Of a stretch of DNA of 64,000 nt, positions 17,876 to 27,071 are shown one piece after another. The notes under the pieces were generated by a model. The model ran no database searches and was not told where the DNA came from. It worked only from the letters and a program-made list of their open reading frames with translations. Source of the DNA: Antarctobacter aquimaris (lineage in GTDB: Bacteria > Pseudomonadota > Alphaproteobacteria > Rhodobacterales > Rhodobacteraceae); contig NZ_FXYF01000008.1 of the NCBI RefSeq assembly GCF_900184945.1, positions 124,001 to 188,000 on the forward strand, given 5' to 3'. Positions within the stretch are counted from its first letter, which is position 1; every line of letters begins with the position of its first letter. The translations under genes were made by a program, and so were the position numbers.

Positions 17876-18225
17876 ATGGCAAAGAAGAAAGCCAGACGAT
17901 CTCCAGAAAGTCGTTGTCCATAATGGACCACAAGAAGCTGGCTGAGGACATGGACTATCTTATCCAACCACGCGGCCCCGGAACTGGCTGGGTCTTTCGG
18001 ATGATCACCCCCAGGGAACTGGTGGGGCTTCCAAATCCGTGGACCGGGAAACCCGTCGGCAGGGAGATCAAGCGCGGGCTGGGAACGCGGCACGCGGTGG
18101 AAGCACGCAAGCAGCGTGACATTGCGCCTGGCCGCAAGTCCAGTGTCGTGGTCACGATCTTGTCGTTCTGTGCAAGGAACCGGCAGCAGGCCAAAACGCG
18201 CACCGTGACCGGACCCAAACCGTGA
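17876..18225 (+). pseudogene. Truncated tyrosine-recombinase (integrase) N-terminal remnant
   Basis: Begins 17 bases after the tRNA-Ser CCA. The frame from ATG 17876 encodes MAKKKARRSPESRCP and stops at TAA 17921-17923, which overlaps ATG 17923 (TAATG) of a second frame. That frame encodes YLIQPRGPGTGWVFRM, TPRELVGLPNPWTGKPVGRE and KRGLGTRHAVEARKQRDIA, the N-terminal pattern of alphaproteobacterial phage/island integrases. Similarity ends near 18133 and the frame runs out at TGA 18223-18225, with the catalytic C-terminal domain (R..HxxR..Y) missing. Read as a decayed integrase of an element inserted at the tRNA. Confidence 0.72.
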
Positions 18226-18302
18226 CGGGTCCACTGTCGCGCTGCAACCGGCGGGCGATCTTGATCGCAAGGCTCGTTTTCCATACCTTTCCCGCAGTTG
18301 CG

Positions 18303-18333
18303 GCGCCCGCTTTAAGCAGACAGGGCGCTTTTT
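18303..18333 (+). terminator. Intrinsic terminator before the DUF1036-like gene
   Basis: GCGCCC (18303-18308) and GGGCGC (18323-18328) with an inner GCTT/AAGC stem, then TTTTT. It separates the integrase remnant from the next gene by 17 bases; the rest of 18134-18302 shows no recognisable feature. Confidence 0.7.
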
Positions 18334-18349
18334 CCAAAGGGTTTTTGGG

Positions 18350-19393
18350 ATGTCACCATTTCGAAGCTTGGCTGCTCGCAGCGCACTTCCCGCCGAATTG
18401 AGCCGGAGCGCCTTTTTCTGCCTCGTTCTTTGCCTGGTTCCGTCGCTCTCGCATGCGGGGTTCCTCAAGATATGCAACACGAGCAGGGTGCAGGTCGATT
18501 TCACCCTGCTCGAGGGGTATGAAAGCGGTATCAGGCACCACGTAACCGGATGGTATCCCCTCGATCCCGGGAATTGCTTCTCAGAGTATCGCAACGCCAG
18601 AACGGTGCACGCCTTCACTTTTCGTTTGCGGGACACGACAAGTGGCGATGTTGCGCCGGTGGTCTTCGATCTCGACAAGCCCGGGTTTCTCGGGATCAGC
18701 TCGATCTGCGGCAGCCTCATCGACAAGACCGATTACCGGGTCCTCGGAGGGCGCTCGAACGCCGCCATCTGCAGCCAGTCGGGGCACGAGCCTCTGCCGA
18801 TCTCGTTCGGATTTCGCTTCGGCTCGAACGAATACGATCAGCACACCGTGAACATTGGTGGCATTTCGGCTGACGAGGCACGCAGGAAAATCAAGGCTTA
18901 CAACGCGCCGAAAGAACCCCCTCCCAAGCCGACTGCGCCCAAGTCGCCCCCCCTCAAGGCCAAGCCGCCCACTTGCTCGCAACAACCCGGCGCCGACATT
19001 TCATCCGCCGATCCGTCAGAAGCCTTTGTTCAACAGCAAAAACGGCGCATCGCCGAGTTGTACAAGGAACACTGCAGCGGCAAGAGCGACGCCTGCCGCG
19101 GCTACATCCAGTCCCGTCTGATGCTGCCGATCGCGACAAGGCGTGCCGATGTCTGCGAGACGCCGTCGCACGGATTGAAACCCTGCCGCTGCGAGGAACG
19201 CCGGGCAGACCTCGCCTATTACACCACGATGAGGAACAGGACCTCGACTTATCCCGAAGAGCATCTGACGATGTTCGAGAAACTGGTATCGGGGAAAGCG
19301 GGACAACTGGAAAGAGCGGTAAATCTCGCCGTGGACCTGATGAAAGACGACAGGCCGCCCATTCCCCCTCCCGCCGGCTTTACGACCAAGTAG
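18350..19393 (+). CDS. Secreted protein with N-terminal DUF1036-like domain
   Basis: 347 residues. Signal peptide ends near SLSHA/GF (residues about 20-36). The mature N-terminus, FLKICNTSRVQVDF, GWYPLDPGNC and later paired cysteines, resembles the DUF1036 family (CN-x5-V pattern followed by GWxxLxPGxC), function unknown. A proline/lysine-rich hinge (about 190-213) leads to a second, cysteine-rich helical domain with SGKSDACRGYIQSRL and ETPSHGLKPCRCEE, which I do not recognise. Ribosome site weak (AAAGGG). Two domains plus the island context suggest acquired DNA. Confidence 0.62.
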   Translation: MSPFRSLAARSALPAELSRSAFFCLVLCLVPSLSHAGFLKICNTSRVQVDFTLLEGYESGIRHHVTGWYPLDPGNCFSEYRNARTVHAFTFRLRDTTSGDVAPVVFDLDKPGFLGISSICGSLIDKTDYRVLGGRSNAAICSQSGHEPLPISFGFRFGSNEYDQHTVNIGGISADEARRKIKAYNAPKEPPPKPTAPKSPPLKAKPPTCSQQPGADISSADPSEAFVQQQKRRIAELYKEHCSGKSDACRGYIQSRLMLPIATRRADVCETPSHGLKPCRCEERRADLAYYTTMRNRTSTYPEEHLTMFEKLVSGKAGQLERAVNLAVDLMKDDRPPIPPPAGFTTK

Positions 19394-19406
19394 CGCCAGA
19401 GTGTCA

Positions 19407-19841
19407 ATGCCCCGCCCACCCTTCACCTGTCCATGCTGCGGTCTTCCGTCCCTTCGCTGCTGGGGCACTGCCACCTGTTCGATCTGCTGGTGGGAAATCG
19501 ACTTGATCGACCGCGCCGATGACGAGATCTGCAACGGCCCGAACCGAGGCTACTCGTTGAACCAGGCAAGAGCCAACTTCCGGGCGCATGGACACATGTA
19601 CGATGCCGACAGGGCGAGCGGGTATCTGCAACTGTGTGGAACCGGCCGGGAGCCACTCATGGCCTATGTCCGGTCGGTGCGCAGCGGTGATACGGCTTTG
19701 GATCAGGCGACGCTTGACCGGCTCATCGCCGAAGACCGTGACAGCTGGCCCTGGCGGCAAGAACCCTACGATGCGGCCGCCCATGAGCACGAAGAGGCGC
19801 TCTTGCGCGTTCTTCTCAAAGACGGGCCTGGCATGTCCTGA
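19407..19841 (+). CDS. CPCC-type cysteine-rich protein
   Basis: About 144 residues. The N-terminus FTCPCCGLPSL...CSICWWEIDLID matches the cysteine-rich CPCC family, with two CxxC/CPCC knuckles expected to bind zinc, followed by the family's NGPNRGYSLNQARANFRAHG block. Members are often found in toxin-immunity-like and mobile contexts, but the function is not established. Starts 13 bases after the preceding stop; GTG 19401 is an alternative start. The pair behaves as one accessory unit next to the integrase remnant. Confidence 0.75.
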   Translation: MPRPPFTCPCCGLPSLRCWGTATCSICWWEIDLIDRADDEICNGPNRGYSLNQARANFRAHGHMYDADRASGYLQLCGTGREPLMAYVRSVRSGDTALDQATLDRLIAEDRDSWPWRQEPYDAAAHEHEEALLRVLLKDGPGMS

Positions 19842-19920
19842 TGCCGATCCCGTTCAGGCACAATGGCAACCGGCTGTCCGTGCGAACCGGGTTCACCACC
19901 GGGCAAGGCGGCCTCTTGCC

Positions 19921-20943
19921 TCACAATCCGCAGTTGTAGCGCGTGTGCAAGAGGATCGGTGACGGTGGCGGATCACTGGTCACGCCCTTGTAGAAATCCT
20001 CGATCCAGCGGACCGCCTGCGACAGTTCGGCCACGAAGTCATGCGACACCACGTAGTCCATCGTGCCCGAGGTCAGCAGTTGCTGCGACACCGGCGTGAG
20101 TTCGTGGCCGACAAAGATCACCGACTGCGCCCTGCCGGTCTGCTCCAGCGCCCAGGCGACGCCCCGGTTCGCCCCGGCGACGTTGTAGATCGCCTGCGGC
20201 ACCCCGTGCGTGTCGAAATGGCCGGTCAGCTGTGCCTGCGTGCTGGCCGGAACGTCGTCCGAGATGACGCGTTCCTCGATCCGCAGGTGCGGAAAGACCG
20301 TGCGCAGCACGCGGCGAAAGCCCAGCTCGCGCTCTTTCTGGCAGCGGAAGGCGGCGCTCATGACCAGCAGGATGCGCTGGTCCTTGCGTGACAGCGCATG
20401 GCCGATCAGCTGCGCTGCAACGCTTCCGGCGGCGTGCTGGTCGTTGCCGACATAAGTGTTGCGGCGGCTGCTGGGCAGGTCCGTGGTCAGGCAGACCACG
20501 GGCTTGCCCGCCCGGCGCAGCTGGCGGATGGCACCGTTGATCGCCGGGTGCTCGCGTGCGACGACAAGGGCGCCCCCCGCCGTCTTGCCGGCCTCCAGCA
20601 GGCCCGAGGCAAAGACCTGCGGGTCAAGGACGTTGGTCAGGGCATAGCTGCCGCGGATGTCGACCCCCGCAAGGGTCCGGTGAACGGTCTGTACCGCCGC
20701 GTCCATGGTCGCGTTGAAGCTGGCTCCGGATTCGCAGAACAGCGCCACCTGCAACGGTTCCGCCTGGGTGATTTCCAGCCGCAGCTTGTCATAGGCGGCG
20801 CGGACACGCTGGCGCGTTGCCTCGCGCACGTTGGGCCGGTTGTTCAGCACCCGGTCGACGGTGGCAGGCCCGACACCGGCCAGCTCCGCCACCTCGTGGA
20901 TCGTCGGACCACGCCACCCGCTGCGTCCGTCCCGCCGTGCCAT
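19921..20943 (-). CDS. LacI-family transcriptional regulator
   Basis: 340 residues. N-terminal helix-turn-helix PTIHEVAELAGVGPATVDRVLN with hinge helix region NNRPNVREATRQRVRAAYDKL (residues about 13-55), then a periplasmic-binding-protein-like effector domain. Divergent from a sugar-type ABC importer, 377 bases away, so it most likely controls that operon in response to the imported ligand. The effector is unknown. Confidence 0.92.
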   Translation of the reverse strand: MARRDGRSGWRGPTIHEVAELAGVGPATVDRVLNNRPNVREATRQRVRAAYDKLRLEITQAEPLQVALFCESGASFNATMDAAVQTVHRTLAGVDIRGSYALTNVLDPQVFASGLLEAGKTAGGALVVAREHPAINGAIRQLRRAGKPVVCLTTDLPSSRRNTYVGNDQHAAGSVAAQLIGHALSRKDQRILLVMSAAFRCQKERELGFRRVLRTVFPHLRIEERVISDDVPASTQAQLTGHFDTHGVPQAIYNVAGANRGVAWALEQTGRAQSVIFVGHELTPVSQQLLTSGTMDYVVSHDFVAELSQAVRWIEDFYKGVTSDPPPSPILLHTRYNCGL

Positions 20944-21320
20944 GACCCTGCCCCACCCCGTCCGTCCGCGCGTATCTCGACCTGCCTTCTGATGCTTTTC
21001 ACATCATTTTTTGCCTGTCTAGAGGGTTTGAGGTCGCGCGGTAACCCTGCATACTCCAAGTCGAAAATGATGGGAGGACGCCCCCGCAAGAGGGGCGCAA
21101 ACAGATTGAAATCAGGGATCCCCGCAAACGGCTCGATCGGCACCAGGCGGCGAAAGCCGGTTTCGGACCCCAGGGTCCTGCGGTGCGCGATGGCGGGACT
21201 GGACCCGCGCAGGTGCTGCCCGGCAATGACAGTTGACACGAATCCAGCGCCGCAATAATCATTTCTAGGCTGGCAATTCCGCAGCAAATGTTGCGACGGC
21301 CGACCTGAGGGGGAACAAGC
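20944..21320. promoter_or_regulatory. Divergent control region between the LacI-type gene and the ABC operon
   Basis: 377 bases without a gene. A sigma-70-like promoter towards the ABC genes is visible: TTGACA 21233-21238, 17-base spacer, TAATCA 21256-21261. Imperfect dyads that could be operators are TGATG-N7-CATCA near 20991-21007 and GCAGCAAATGTTGC near 21283. The choice of operator is a guess. Confidence 0.5.
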
Positions 21321-22061
21321 TTGGCTCTTCTGGAATTGAAAAACATCACCAAGAGCTTCGGTGCGATCCATGCGCTCAACGGCGTCGACCTCACGCTTCA
21401 GCCGGGTGAAGCCGTCGGCCTGATGGGCGACAACGGGGCGGGCAAATCCACGCTGATGAAGATCATCGCCGGGAACTTTCCGCCCACCGGCGGCGAAATC
21501 CGCATCGACGGCAAGCCGGTCCATTTCAGCAGGCCCATCGACGCGCGCGAGAACGGGATCGAGATCGTCTACCAGGACCTCGCGCTGTGCGACAACCTCA
21601 CCGCTGCGGCGAACGTCTTTCTCGGGCGCGAGCTCAAGTCCGGTCTCTGGCCCTTTCGCAAGCTCAACCACCAGGCGATGTACAACCGCGCCGGGGAACT
21701 TTTCGGCGAGTTGAAGTCCGAAACCCGGCCCCGCGACCTGGTCAAGCAGATGTCGGGCGGCCAGCGCCAGGCGGTCGCCATCGCGCGCACCCGCCTGTCC
21801 GACCCCAAGCTGGTGCTGATGGACGAACCCACCGCCGCGATCTCGGTCCGGCAGGTGGCGGAGGTGCTGAACCTGATCAAGCGGCTGAAGGCCACCGGCC
21901 ACGCGGTGATCCTGGTCAGCCACCGCATGCCCGACGTCTTTGAGGTCTGCGACCGGGTGGCCGTGCTGCGGCGCGGATCCAAGGTGGCCGACAAGAGGAT
22001 CAAGGACACCAGCCCGGAAGAAGTGACGGGGCTCATCATCGGAGCGATCGAGGCAGCATGA
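21321..22061 (+). CDS. Sugar-type ABC transporter ATP-binding protein
   Basis: 246-residue single-domain ATPase of the FrcA type. Walker A GDNGAGKST (about residue 38), Q-loop in YQDLALCDN, signature MSGGQRQ, Walker B LVLMDEPTAA and switch histidine in VSHRMPD. A single nucleotide-binding domain, rather than the double domain of RbsA, fits the fructose/FrcBCA subgroup. The start is TTG 21321 after GAGGGGGAAC. Overlaps the permease gene by 4 bases. Substrate not determined. Confidence 0.9.
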   Translation: MALLELKNITKSFGAIHALNGVDLTLQPGEAVGLMGDNGAGKSTLMKIIAGNFPPTGGEIRIDGKPVHFSRPIDARENGIEIVYQDLALCDNLTAAANVFLGRELKSGLWPFRKLNHQAMYNRAGELFGELKSETRPRDLVKQMSGGQRQAVAIARTRLSDPKLVLMDEPTAAISVRQVAEVLNLIKRLKATGHAVILVSHRMPDVFEVCDRVAVLRRGSKVADKRIKDTSPEEVTGLIIGAIEAA

Positions 22062-23089
22062 CCGACAGCACGCAGACCCCGCAGGCCCGCAAGGACCACG
22101 CCGCCATCGACGACAGCATCACCTCGCGGCGCGAGGTGTCGGGCCTGGGTGCGATCCTCAGGACCCAGCCGTTCTGGGTCTTCGTGGCGATCCTGGCCAT
22201 CGGCACGGTGATGACCTTTGTCTCGGACGCCTTCCTGACCGAACGCAACATGTTCAACATCACCCGCAACATGGCCTTTTTCGGCATCATGGCGCTGGGG
22301 ATGTCGGCGGTGATCTGCACCGCCGGGATCGACTTGTCCGTCGGCTCATTGCTGGGGCTCTGCGGCATCAACCTGGCGCTGGTGCTGAACGCGGAATGGA
22401 GCGTCGGCGTCGGTTTCCTGGTCTGCATCGGCACGGCGGTGGTGGTCGGGATGATCAATGGCATCCTGATCGCCTACGTCCGGCTGGCCCCCTTCGTGGT
22501 GACGCTGGGGATGCTGGCGATGGCGCGTTCCATCGCCATGGTGATCTCGAACAACAAGATGGTCTACGAGTTCGGCCCCGACCAGGAGATATTCGAATGG
22601 ATCGGCGGCGGCAGCGTGCTGGGCGTGCCCAACGTGGTCTGGGTGCTGACCTTCATGACGCTCTTCTTTCTCTGGGTCTGGCGCTATTCCCAGTGGGGCC
22701 GCTGGGTCATCGCCATCGGCGGCAACGCCCACGCGGCCAAGCTGTCGGGCATCCCGGTCGAACGGGTCATCGTCTCGGTCTACGTGGTCTGTTCGGTCTG
22801 CACCGGCATCGCCGCCTTCATGTTCATCGGCTACACCGGGTCGGCCACCAACGGAATGGGCGCGACCTACGAGCTGAACGTGATCGCGGCCAGCGTGATC
22901 GGCGGCGCCAACCTGATGGGCGGCGTGGTCTATGCGCTCGGCGCGCCGATCGGCGCGGCGCTGGTCGAACTCATCCGAAATTCGCTGCTGCTCGCCGGGA
23001 TCCCGGCGCTGTGGCAGCAATTCTTTGTCGGGCTGTTCCTCATCCTAGCGGTGCTCCTGGAACAACTCCGCAACCGCGGGGGCAAATGA
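22058..23089 (+). CDS. Sugar-type ABC transporter permease
   Basis: 343-residue inner-membrane permease of the RbsC/FrcC family with about eight to ten hydrophobic helices; conserved GIDLSVGSLLGL and the late VIGGANLMGG motif, the EAA-like contact with the ATPase. The first codons overlap the ATPase gene (ATGA), typical of coupled translation. Confidence 0.92.
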   Translation: MTDSTQTPQARKDHAAIDDSITSRREVSGLGAILRTQPFWVFVAILAIGTVMTFVSDAFLTERNMFNITRNMAFFGIMALGMSAVICTAGIDLSVGSLLGLCGINLALVLNAEWSVGVGFLVCIGTAVVVGMINGILIAYVRLAPFVVTLGMLAMARSIAMVISNNKMVYEFGPDQEIFEWIGGGSVLGVPNVVWVLTFMTLFFLWVWRYSQWGRWVIAIGGNAHAAKLSGIPVERVIVSVYVVCSVCTGIAAFMFIGYTGSATNGMGATYELNVIAASVIGGANLMGGVVYALGAPIGAALVELIRNSLLLAGIPALWQQFFVGLFLILAVLLEQLRNRGGK

Positions 23090-23126
23090 TCGCCCCCGAC
23101 TTCATGGCAACCTGGGAGGAAAACTC

Positions 23127-24107
23127 ATGAAGAGACTGTTGACTGCGACCGCGCTTGTGATGCTCGCGCCGGTGATGGCTTCGGCCGACTACACCTTTGC
23201 GCTGGTGCCCAAGGCGATGAACAACCCGTTCTTCGACCTGGCCCGTGACGGATGCTACAAGGCTCAGGAAGAACTGGCCGACGTGACCTGCGAATACATC
23301 GGCCCCGGTGAACATACCGAGCTCGAGCAGATCCAGATCGTTCAGGACCTGATCACCAAGGGTGTGGATGGCATTGCGGTCGCGCCCTCGAACGCGCCTG
23401 CCATGGGCAAGGTGCTGAAGGCCGCTGTTGACGCGGGCATTCCCGTCATCACCTGGGACTCGGACCTGCTGCCCGAGGACAAGGGCCTGCGCACCACCTA
23501 CGTTGGCACCAACAACTACAACATCGGCGTCCACCTGGCCGAGCTGGTGATGGCGCGCCACCCGGACGGCGGCACCATCTGCCTGCAGACCGGCGGCGCC
23601 GCGGCGGCCAACCACAACGAACGACTGCTGGGCGCGCGGGAAACCCTTGCCGGCATGGAACTGGGTGACCCGCCCGGACGCCCGCTGGCCGGTGACAACG
23701 GCTGGACCGAGATTTCGGGCTGCCCGCTGATCACCAACGACGACGGCAACGTCGCCGTGCAGGGCATGACCGACATCCTGGCCGCCAATCCGGACCTGAC
23801 CGCCTTCCTGTCGACCGGCGCCTTTACCCAGTGGTTCGACAACGCCTACCGGAACGCCGCCGAGCCCTACAAGGGCAAGATGGATGCCGGCGAGCTGACC
23901 ATCGTCGTCGCCGACACGCTGCCGATGCAGCTGGCGCAGACCAAGGACGGCCTGGGCAACGGTCTGGTCGGCCAGCGTCCCTACGAGATGGGCTACAAGG
24001 CCATGTACATCCTGAAGGACATCGCCGAGGGCAAGACGCCTGAGGATCCGATCTACACCGGTCTCGACATCTGCAACAACGACAACGTCGACACCTGCGT
24101 GAACTGA
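23127..24107 (+). CDS. Sugar-type ABC transporter substrate-binding protein
   Basis: 326-residue periplasmic protein of the Peripla_BP_4 class. Signal peptide MKRLLTATALVMLAPVMASA; mature start DYTFALVPKAMNNPFFD, then GVDGIAVAPSNAPA and GIPVITWDSDL, the classic ribose/fructose-binding layout. Contains an unusual number of cysteines (CYKAQEELADVTC, ISGC, DICNNDNVDTC), suggesting disulfides. Third gene of the operon and followed by a strong terminator. Confidence 0.92.
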   Translation: MKRLLTATALVMLAPVMASADYTFALVPKAMNNPFFDLARDGCYKAQEELADVTCEYIGPGEHTELEQIQIVQDLITKGVDGIAVAPSNAPAMGKVLKAAVDAGIPVITWDSDLLPEDKGLRTTYVGTNNYNIGVHLAELVMARHPDGGTICLQTGGAAAANHNERLLGARETLAGMELGDPPGRPLAGDNGWTEISGCPLITNDDGNVAVQGMTDILAANPDLTAFLSTGAFTQWFDNAYRNAAEPYKGKMDAGELTIVVADTLPMQLAQTKDGLGNGLVGQRPYEMGYKAMYILKDIAEGKTPEDPIYTGLDICNNDNVDTCVN

Positions 24108-24126
24108 TCTTTCCCGAAACGGATGG

Positions 24127-24153
24127 CGGCGGCGCAATTTGCGCCGCCGTTTT
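24127..24153 (+). terminator. Terminator of the ABC operon
   Basis: CGGCGGCGC (24127-24135), loop AATTT, GCGCCGCCG (24141-24149), then TTTTCC. The following 222 bases up to 24375 hold no recognisable feature. Confidence 0.88.
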
Positions 24154-24375
24154 CCTTTCCGGACGGATCGTGCCCCCTATGGCGGGATCGGCGGCATGCG
24201 TCTTCTCTCGGACCCACTGCCCAAGGCTGACCAGCGCAACGATGTCGCGATGGTCCAGGGCCTGGAATCGCGAAACGCGGGTGTCGGACAGGGACAGACG
24301 CCTGCCGCCCGTTGGGCTGCCGCGCTTTGGCGGGATGTTATCCGGTCTTGACGCCCCCTCGCAGCCGGACCCGCC

Positions 24376-25257
24376 TCAGCGCAAACCCCAGCTGCGAAGA
24401 TACGCCTCGGCGAACCAGCGGTGATCCGGCTCTTCGCCCTCTTGCAGCGTCACCCCGGAAGACGACAGCTTGCGCTGCCACTCGGCCGTGGCCACCGACA
24501 AGACGTTCGGCAGCCCCATGCCCGCCAGCATCTTGGCCACCTCGTCCATCTCTGCCGCGCGCCGCTGCCCGTGCACCAGGGTGCGCTCGAAATTGTAGGC
24601 CGCCCGCGCGGGCACATCCATGTTCGGATGCGCCGTTTTCATCGAGGGGAACACCTCCTCCTCGACCCCCGCCAGCACGGCGGCCAGCACGCATTCCGCC
24701 GTGAGCGCCTCCATCCCCTTGACCAGCACGGACCGCACCATCTTGACCGAAGACGCGCGCCCCACCGCATCGCCCACCACGCGCACCGCCATCGGCAAGT
24801 CGGCCAGCAATGGCGCCACCTCTGCCGCCTCCGGCCCCGAGAGCAGGCAGGGCACCATGTTTCGCTTGGGGTAGACTGGCGCCATCACCGCCACGTCCAG
24901 GTAGCGCGCCCCCGCCGCGGTGATGATCCCGGCCGAGGCGACCTTGGTCTGCGGCGCGCAACTGTTCAGGTCGCACCACAGCGCACCCGGCGCCAGCAGC
25001 GGCGCACAGGCCGAGGCCGCCGCGCCCGCCTGGTCCGCCGTCACGGTGCAGAACACCACCTCGGCCCCCTCAAGCGCCTCGGCCCGCTTCGCACAGGCGG
25101 TCACACCCAGCCGCGCCGCGCGCTCCGCGATCTCGCCCGCTGTCTCCGGCGCCTCGGACTTGATGTCAAAGGTCCGCACCCCGCGCACCTGTTCCGGACC
25201 CCAGCCCGACAGGATCGCCCCCGCCGCCTCGCCCAGCCCGATGAATGCCATACGCAT
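24376..25257 (-). CDS. NAD(P)-dependent oxidoreductase with DUF1932 domain
   Basis: 293 residues. N-terminal Rossmann domain with FIGLGEAAGAI (GxGxxA) of the 3-hydroxyisobutyrate/6-phosphogluconate dehydrogenase type, then a helical domain of the DUF1932 type starting near KMVRSVLVKGMEA. Reaction unknown. It is the last gene of the gal-type cluster, 18 bases after galD, so it may handle a hydroxy-acid intermediate or side product of that pathway. GGGAGAGA precedes ATG 25255-25257. Confidence 0.8.
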   Translation of the reverse strand: MRMAFIGLGEAAGAILSGWGPEQVRGVRTFDIKSEAPETAGEIAERAARLGVTACAKRAEALEGAEVVFCTVTADQAGAAASACAPLLAPGALWCDLNSCAPQTKVASAGIITAAGARYLDVAVMAPVYPKRNMVPCLLSGPEAAEVAPLLADLPMAVRVVGDAVGRASSVKMVRSVLVKGMEALTAECVLAAVLAGVEEEVFPSMKTAHPNMDVPARAAYNFERTLVHGQRRAAEMDEVAKMLAGMGLPNVLSVATAEWQRKLSSSGVTLQEGEEPDHRWFAEAYLRSWGLR

Positions 25258-25275
25258 GCCGTCTCTCCCTATCCC

Positions 25276-26346
25276 TCAGCCACCCGCCAACTCACTGGCG
25301 AAAACCATGCCGTCCATCAGCTTGCGCGCCGTGCGCAGCACCTCGGCGCGGGTGACCACGCTGCCCTCCACGTGGCCCACCACGGTCATCTCCCCGGTCG
25401 GATGCTCCACCGACAGCGCCTTGGCCGCACCCTCCGGCAGCACCGCCACGTCATGCCCCACCGCCCCCGGCGTCAGGCAGGACGTGGCGACCGACACCGC
25501 CCCCAGCACGCCGATTGTCTTGTGACAGCGGTGCGGGATGAAGGTCCGGGTGGAGATCGAACCGCCAGCAAAGGGTGCGCTGACCATGCACATCTTGGGC
25601 ACCGACTTCGCCGCCACGTCGCCCAGGGTCATCAGCGGGCCGGCCTTCAGCCGGATCGCCTCCAGCCGCGTCCGCAGGCCCGTATCCGCCTCCAGCGCCT
25701 CGGGCGTCTCCTGCCCGGTGATCCCCATGTCCGAGGCGCGCAGCACCACGCAGGGCATCCCGTTGTCGATCAGCGTGACCTCGACGCCCTCGATCACGTC
25801 CACAACGTTGCCGCTGGGAAACAGCGCGCCGCAGGTGGACCCGGCCGTGTCGCGGAATTCGATCGGCACGGGCGCCGCCCCCCCCGGCACCCCGTCAATG
25901 CGCGCCGATCCGGTGTAGGACACGCGCCCGCCCGGCGTCTGCACCCGCGCCACGGCCACCTGGCCGGTGTTCTCCATCCAGATCGTGACCGTCGTCTCGT
26001 CCCCCTGCGCCGCCACCAGCCCGCGCTCGATGGCAAAGGGGCCAACCCCGGCCAGGATGTTGCCGCAGTTCTGCGCATCGGTGACGATGGCCCTGTCGAC
26101 GAAGACCTGGAGAAAGAGGTAGTCCACGTCCACCCCCGGCCGCGCCGAGGGCGACACCACCGCGACCTTCGAGGTCAGGGGATCCGCGCCTCCCATGCCG
26201 TCGATCTGGCGCGGATCGGGCGACCCCATGACCCCCAGCAACAGCGCATCGCGCGCCGCCGCGTCCGCGGGCAGGTCCGAGGCCAGGAAGTATCCCCCCT
26301 TCGAGGTCCCGCCCCGCATCCACATGCAGCGGATTCCGTCAGACAT
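25276..26346 (-). CDS. galD: 4-oxalomesaconate tautomerase (PrpF family)
   Basis: Converts the keto form of 4-oxalomesaconate to the enol form in gallate/protocatechuate 4,5-cleavage pathways. The 356 residues follow the PrpF/GalD pattern: [11 protein letters not shown] at the N-terminus, [37 protein letters not shown] with the catalytic cysteine, [11 protein letters not shown] and [19 protein letters not shown]. Overlaps galC by 8 bases. A generic PrpF aconitate isomerase is the alternative, but the neighbours galC and galB favour GalD. Confidence 0.88.
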   Translation of the reverse strand: MSDGIRCMWMRGGTSKGGYFLASDLPADAAARDALLLGVMGSPDPRQIDGMGGADPLTSKVAVVSPSARPGVDVDYLFLQVFVDRAIVTDAQNCGNILAGVGPFAIERGLVAAQGDETTVTIWMENTGQVAVARVQTPGGRVSYTGSARIDGVPGGAAPVPIEFRDTAGSTCGALFPSGNVVDVIEGVEVTLIDNGMPCVVLRASDMGITGQETPEALEADTGLRTRLEAIRLKAGPLMTLGDVAAKSVPKMCMVSAPFAGGSISTRTFIPHRCHKTIGVLGAVSVATSCLTPGAVGHDVAVLPEGAAKALSVEHPTGEMTVVGHVEGSVVTRAEVLRTARKLMDGMVFASELAGG

Positions 26347-27010
26347 ATGTCAGCCCCTTCTCCGCCAGCCGCCCGCGCATGTCGTAGATGTCGAGGCCCA
26401 ACTCCCCCGCGGCCAGCCGCTGTCGCTTGGCCTCTTCCGCCGCCAGCCGCTTTTGCGCGGCGGCCAGCACCGTCTCCGCCTCAGCGCGCGGCACCACGCA
26501 GACGCCGTCGTCATCGGCCACGATCACGTCACCGGGATTGACCAGCGCGCCCGCGCAGACCACCGGCACATTCACGCTGCCCACGGTCTCCTTCACCGTC
26601 CCCTGCGCCGAGACCGCCGTCGACCAGACCGCAAAGCCCATGGCGCGCAAGTCCCGCGTGTCCCGCACGCCTGCGTCGATCACCAGGGCCCGGCAGCCCC
26701 GCGCCATGGCCGAGGTCGCCAGCAGGTCGCCGAAATAGCCCATGTCGCAGGGGGCGGTCGGCGCCAGCACCATGAAATCCCCCTCTTGCAGCTGTTCGAT
26801 GGCGACATGGATCATCCAGTTGTCCCCCGGCGGCGCCGAAATCGTCACCGCCGACCCGGCCAGCCCCAGGTCCTGCTGGATCGGCCGCATGGTCGACGCC
26901 ATCAGCCCGCGCCGCCCCATCGCTTCGTGCACAGTGGCGACACCCGCCGCCCCCAGCCCCGTGATCACCTCGGCCGAGGCCCGCTCGACATCCCGAACGA
27001 CGACTCCCAT
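26339..27010 (-). CDS. galC: 4-carboxy-4-hydroxy-2-oxoadipate aldolase / oxaloacetate decarboxylase
   Basis: Cleaves 4-carboxy-4-hydroxy-2-oxoadipate into pyruvate and oxaloacetate, the last step of the gallate and protocatechuate 4,5-cleavage routes (also called LigK or ProA). The 223 residues belong to the RraA-like class II aldolase fold: [53 protein letters not shown] with the metal/substrate Arg-Asp pair, and [13 protein letters not shown]. Co-directional with galB and galD. Confidence 0.9.
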   Translation of the reverse strand: MGVVVRDVERASAEVITGLGAAGVATVHEAMGRRGLMASTMRPIQQDLGLAGSAVTISAPPGDNWMIHVAIEQLQEGDFMVLAPTAPCDMGYFGDLLATSAMARGCRALVIDAGVRDTRDLRAMGFAVWSTAVSAQGTVKETVGSVNVPVVCAGALVNPGDVIVADDDGVCVVPRAEAETVLAAAQKRLAAEEAKRQRLAAGELGLDIYDMRGRLAEKGLTYV

Positions 27011-27071
27011 GACCCGCTCCTCCCTGCTTCTTCTCTGTCCAAATACCCAAAAACGGGGCGCAAGCCCCGAC

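Noticed and set aside
17563-18726. Long minus-strand open frame across the tRNA-Ser gene (387 codons) with RQGFEPWVPVKGQRFSRPP-like text
   Set aside because: This is the well-known spurious translation of a tRNA-Ser antisense strand; it overlaps the tRNA and the next gene.
19842-19920. att repeat (copy of the tRNA-Ser 3' end) at the right edge of the island
   Set aside because: GTTCGAATCCC-type sequence was not found; only a chance CGAACCGGGTTC stretch.
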